Shown: piece after piece, positions 62,409-64,000 of the stretch
Layout: each line of letters begins with the position of its first letter
Numbering within the stretch: position 1 is the stretch's first letter
From: JAGVSR01 sp031413815
Lineage (GTDB): Bacteria > Pseudomonadota > Alphaproteobacteria > Rhizobiales > Hyphomicrobiaceae
Length of the DNA: 64,000 bases
Reading direction: 5' to 3'
Assembly: GCA_031413815.1 (NCBI GenBank)
Contig: JANOFU010000032.1
Coordinates: 32,138 to 96,137, forward strand
Position numbers and translations under genes: made by a program
The notes under the pieces: generated by a model
What the model was told of the DNA's origin: nothing
The model's database searches: none
What the model saw: only the letters and a program-made list of their open reading frames with translations

Positions 62409-62588
62409 ATGCACCGCATCTGGACGATGGTGAATCCACTCAGGTTCATGATCGCGCTCTACACCTTCTTGGGTGTGCTCGCGTTCCTGATCCACTTCCT
62501 TCTGCTGAGTACCGACAAGTACAATTGGCTGAATGATGGGGCTGCGAAGAAAGCTGCCGAAATCATTTCGTCAGTCAGCTTCGGTTAA
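62409..62588 (+). CDS. pufA: Light-harvesting 1 alpha polypeptide
   Basis: The 59-residue LH1 alpha chain starts MHRIWTMVNPLRFMIALYTF, has one transmembrane helix with the pigment-binding His in LAFLIHFLLLST, and ends in DKYNWLND plus an Ala/Lys/Ser tail. GGAG precedes the ATG by 7 bases. The gap from pufB is 88 bases, longer than in Rhodobacter, with no gene in it. Confidence 0.96.
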   Translation: MHRIWTMVNPLRFMIALYTFLGVLAFLIHFLLLSTDKYNWLNDGAAKKAAEIISSVSFG

Positions 62589-62599
62589 GCACCTGGCTC

Positions 62600-62650
62600 A
62601 CGGGTCAGCGAGCGGCGGAAGCGTCGCCGCCAAGCTTCTCGCTGACCCGT
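62600..62650 (+). terminator. Intercistronic hairpin between pufA and pufL
   Basis: ACGGGTCAGCGAG (62600-62612) pairs perfectly with CTCGCTGACCCGT (62638-62650), with an inner CGGCG/CGCCG pair. A hairpin at this place is known to protect pufBA mRNA and raise antenna over reaction-centre synthesis; partial termination is also possible. Confidence 0.8.
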
Positions 62651-62709
62651 AATACTATGGTCTACCCGGCCCCGACCAAGAGCTAGCGTCCGTTAGGAGG
62701 ACCCTGCAA

Positions 62710-63570
62710 ATGGCACTATTGAGTTTTGAAAAAAAATACCGAGTCCGCGGAGGGACACTGGTCGGAGGCGATCTTTTCGACTTCTGGGTAGGACCGTTCT
62801 ACGTTGGCTTCTTCGGCATCACGACCATCTTCTTTGCGGCACTCGGCACCGCTCTCATCGTCTGGGGCGCGGCACTTGGGCCGACGTGGAACATCTGGCA
62901 AATCAGCATCAATCCGCCGGACGTGAAATACGGCTTAGCGCTCGCTCCCATGAAAGAGGGCGGGCTCTGGCAGATCATCACGTTCTGCGCCACTTTTGCG
63001 TTCATATCCTGGGCGCTGAGAGAGGTCGAGATCTGCCGGAAATTGGGCATGGGCTATCATGTACCCGTTGCCTTTGGTTTCGCGATATTGGCCTACGTGA
63101 CACTGGTGATCATCCGTCCCATTCTGATGGGTGCCTGGGGACATGGTTTCCCGTATGGCATCATCACCCACTTGGATTGGGTGTCCAACACCGGCTACGC
63201 TTACGGCAACTTCCACTACAATCCCGCGCATATGATCGCGATCACGTTTTTCTTTACGACGTGCCTCGCGCTGGCCCTTCATGGCGGTCTCATTCTGTCG
63301 TCGGTTAACCCCGCGCCAGGTGAAGCAGTGAAGACCCCCGATCACGAGAACACGTTCTTCCGCGACACCATCGGTTACTCAGTCGGCACACTCGGCATCC
63401 ACCGTGTGGGTCTCCTGCTGGCCCTGAATGCCGGGTTCTGGAGCGCAGTCTGCATCGTGATCAGCGGACCGGCCTTCATCTTCCCCGAAGGGTCTTCGTG
63501 GGTCGAATGGTGGGACTGGTGGAAAAATATTCCGATCTGGAGCGGCGGTCCTGGTGGACTTAAGGGGTGA
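62710..63570 (+). CDS. pufL: Reaction centre L subunit
   Basis: The 286-residue protein is the L chain of the type II reaction centre. It has five membrane helices and the expected motifs: GGDLFDFWVGPFYVGFFG, NPPDVKYGLALAPM, the bacteriochlorophyll-ligand His residues in WVSNTGYAYGNFHYNPAHM, and the iron/quinone-site histidines in CLALALHGGLILS and GIHRVGLLLALN. It ends EWWDWWKNIPIWSGG. A GGAGG lies 9 bases before the ATG. It is followed by pufM after 6 bases. Confidence 0.97.
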   Translation: MALLSFEKKYRVRGGTLVGGDLFDFWVGPFYVGFFGITTIFFAALGTALIVWGAALGPTWNIWQISINPPDVKYGLALAPMKEGGLWQIITFCATFAFISWALREVEICRKLGMGYHVPVAFGFAILAYVTLVIIRPILMGAWGHGFPYGIITHLDWVSNTGYAYGNFHYNPAHMIAITFFFTTCLALALHGGLILSSVNPAPGEAVKTPDHENTFFRDTIGYSVGTLGIHRVGLLLALNAGFWSAVCIVISGPAFIFPEGSSWVEWWDWWKNIPIWSGGPGGLKG

Positions 63571-63576
63571 CGCGCT

Positions 63577-64000
63577 ATGACAACAACATATCAGAACATC
63601 TTCACGCGTGTTCAATTGAATGCCCCGCCTGAAGCAGGCGTTCCGGTTCCGGATCGCACCTGGGACAGGTTGGGGAAAGGCCGGCACAGTTACTGGCTGG
63701 GCAAGATCGGCGACGGCCAAGTTGGCCCGCTGTATGTGGGCACACTCGGTGTCTGGGCCCTAGCAACCGGACTGTTAGCCGTCCTGATCATGGGCCTTAA
63801 CTTTCTGGCCTCGGTGAATTGGTCGCCGATCGCGTTCTTGCGCGAGTTCTTCTGGCTCACGCTCGATCCGCCGGCTGCAAAGTACGGTCTGAGCCTTGCC
63901 CCGCTGAACGAAGGAGGCTGGTGGCAAATTGCCGGCCTGCTTCTGACGACCTCGATCCTGCTGTGGTGGTGCAAGGTCTACCAAAACGCACGCCGCCTCG
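63577..64000 (+). CDS. pufM: Reaction centre M subunit (partial, cut by right edge)
   Basis: The frame starts MTTTYQNIFTRVQLNAPPEA and continues through GKIGDGQVGPLYVGTLGVWA, the DPPAAKYGLSLAPLNEGGWW block and the second helix up to the window end (about 141 of some 310 residues). It is the M chain that pairs with PufL to bind the special pair, pheophytins and quinones. It lies 6 bases after pufL. Confidence 0.96.
   Translation, partial: MTTTYQNIFTRVQLNAPPEAGVPVPDRTWDRLGKGRHSYWLGKIGDGQVGPLYVGTLGVWALATGLLAVLIMGLNFLASVNWSPIAFLREFFWLTLDPPAAKYGLSLAPLNEGGWWQIAGLLLTTSILLWWCKVYQNARRL

Noticed and set aside
1..64000. tRNA, rRNA or CRISPR arrays
   Set aside because: No cloverleaf with a CCA-type acceptor, no rRNA-like conserved stretch and no regularly spaced direct repeats were seen by eye.

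Overview
The window is a chromosomal segment of an anoxygenic phototrophic alphaproteobacterium, most likely a purple non-sulfur member of the Hyphomicrobiales. The evidence is the right-hand 22 kb, which is a photosynthesis gene cluster (crt, bch and puf genes ending in reaction-centre pufL and a truncated pufM), together with alphaproteobacterial housekeeping neighbourhoods (recO-era-rnc-lepB-acpS-pdxJ-rel-rpoZ, then smpB-dapA). Genus is not assigned; no rRNA, tRNA or CRISPR array was seen.

Layout. 0-4.3 kb: Tad/Flp pilus genes on the minus strand (cpaD cut by the left edge, the secretin cpaC, a TadG-like vWA protein). 4.4-8.4 kb: an acyl-CoA/ACP ligase, a 12-TM transporter and two small membrane proteins. 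8.5-12.4 kb: aminoacyl-protein transferase bpt, an exported unknown, and parC. 12.5-15.8 kb: a small accessory island with two tandem antitoxins and one ParE-like toxin, a TIR-transmembrane protein, vapBC, and a CAP-domain gene overlapping vapC. 15.8-23.2 kb: the housekeeping block. 23.6-35.5 kb: NYN nuclease, family-5 uracil-DNA glycosylase, DUF3775 protein, a peroxiredoxin-fold protein without any cysteine, smpB, dapA, slt, a hydrolase, and an envelope group (triple-repeat HHH-like membrane protein, a 32-residue membrane peptide, OmpA/BON protein). 35.9-42 kb: signalling genes (GGDEF-EAL; LuxR-type regulator; FIST sensor with hybrid histidine kinase, a NosP/NahK-like arrangement).

42.2-64 kb: the photosynthesis cluster. 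The left part (crtW, dxs, crtY, crtB, second crtW, crtI, bchO) supplies isoprenoid precursor, phytoene, lycopene, beta-carotene and ketocarotenoids. crtC-crtD and crtE-crtF are divergent and add the hydroxylated, methoxylated acyclic branch. The genes crtE-crtF-bchC-bchX-bchY-bchZ-pufQ-pufB-pufA-pufL-pufM form one co-directional superoperon. Two exact TGT-N12-ACA (PpsR/CrtJ-type) sites 8 bp apart lie before bchC, and one exact plus one degenerate site with the same spacing lie between crtD and crtE.

Main oddities. bchX carries a single in-frame TAG just after the P-loop, so chlorophyllide a reductase would be inactive if the base is real. A 266-base element of nested inverted repeats sits between bchY and bchZ; its right outer arm contains the bchZ ribosome binding site and its left arm is the complement of it. 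Cyclic keto- and acyclic methoxy-carotenoid genes share a single crtE/crtB/crtI set in this window.
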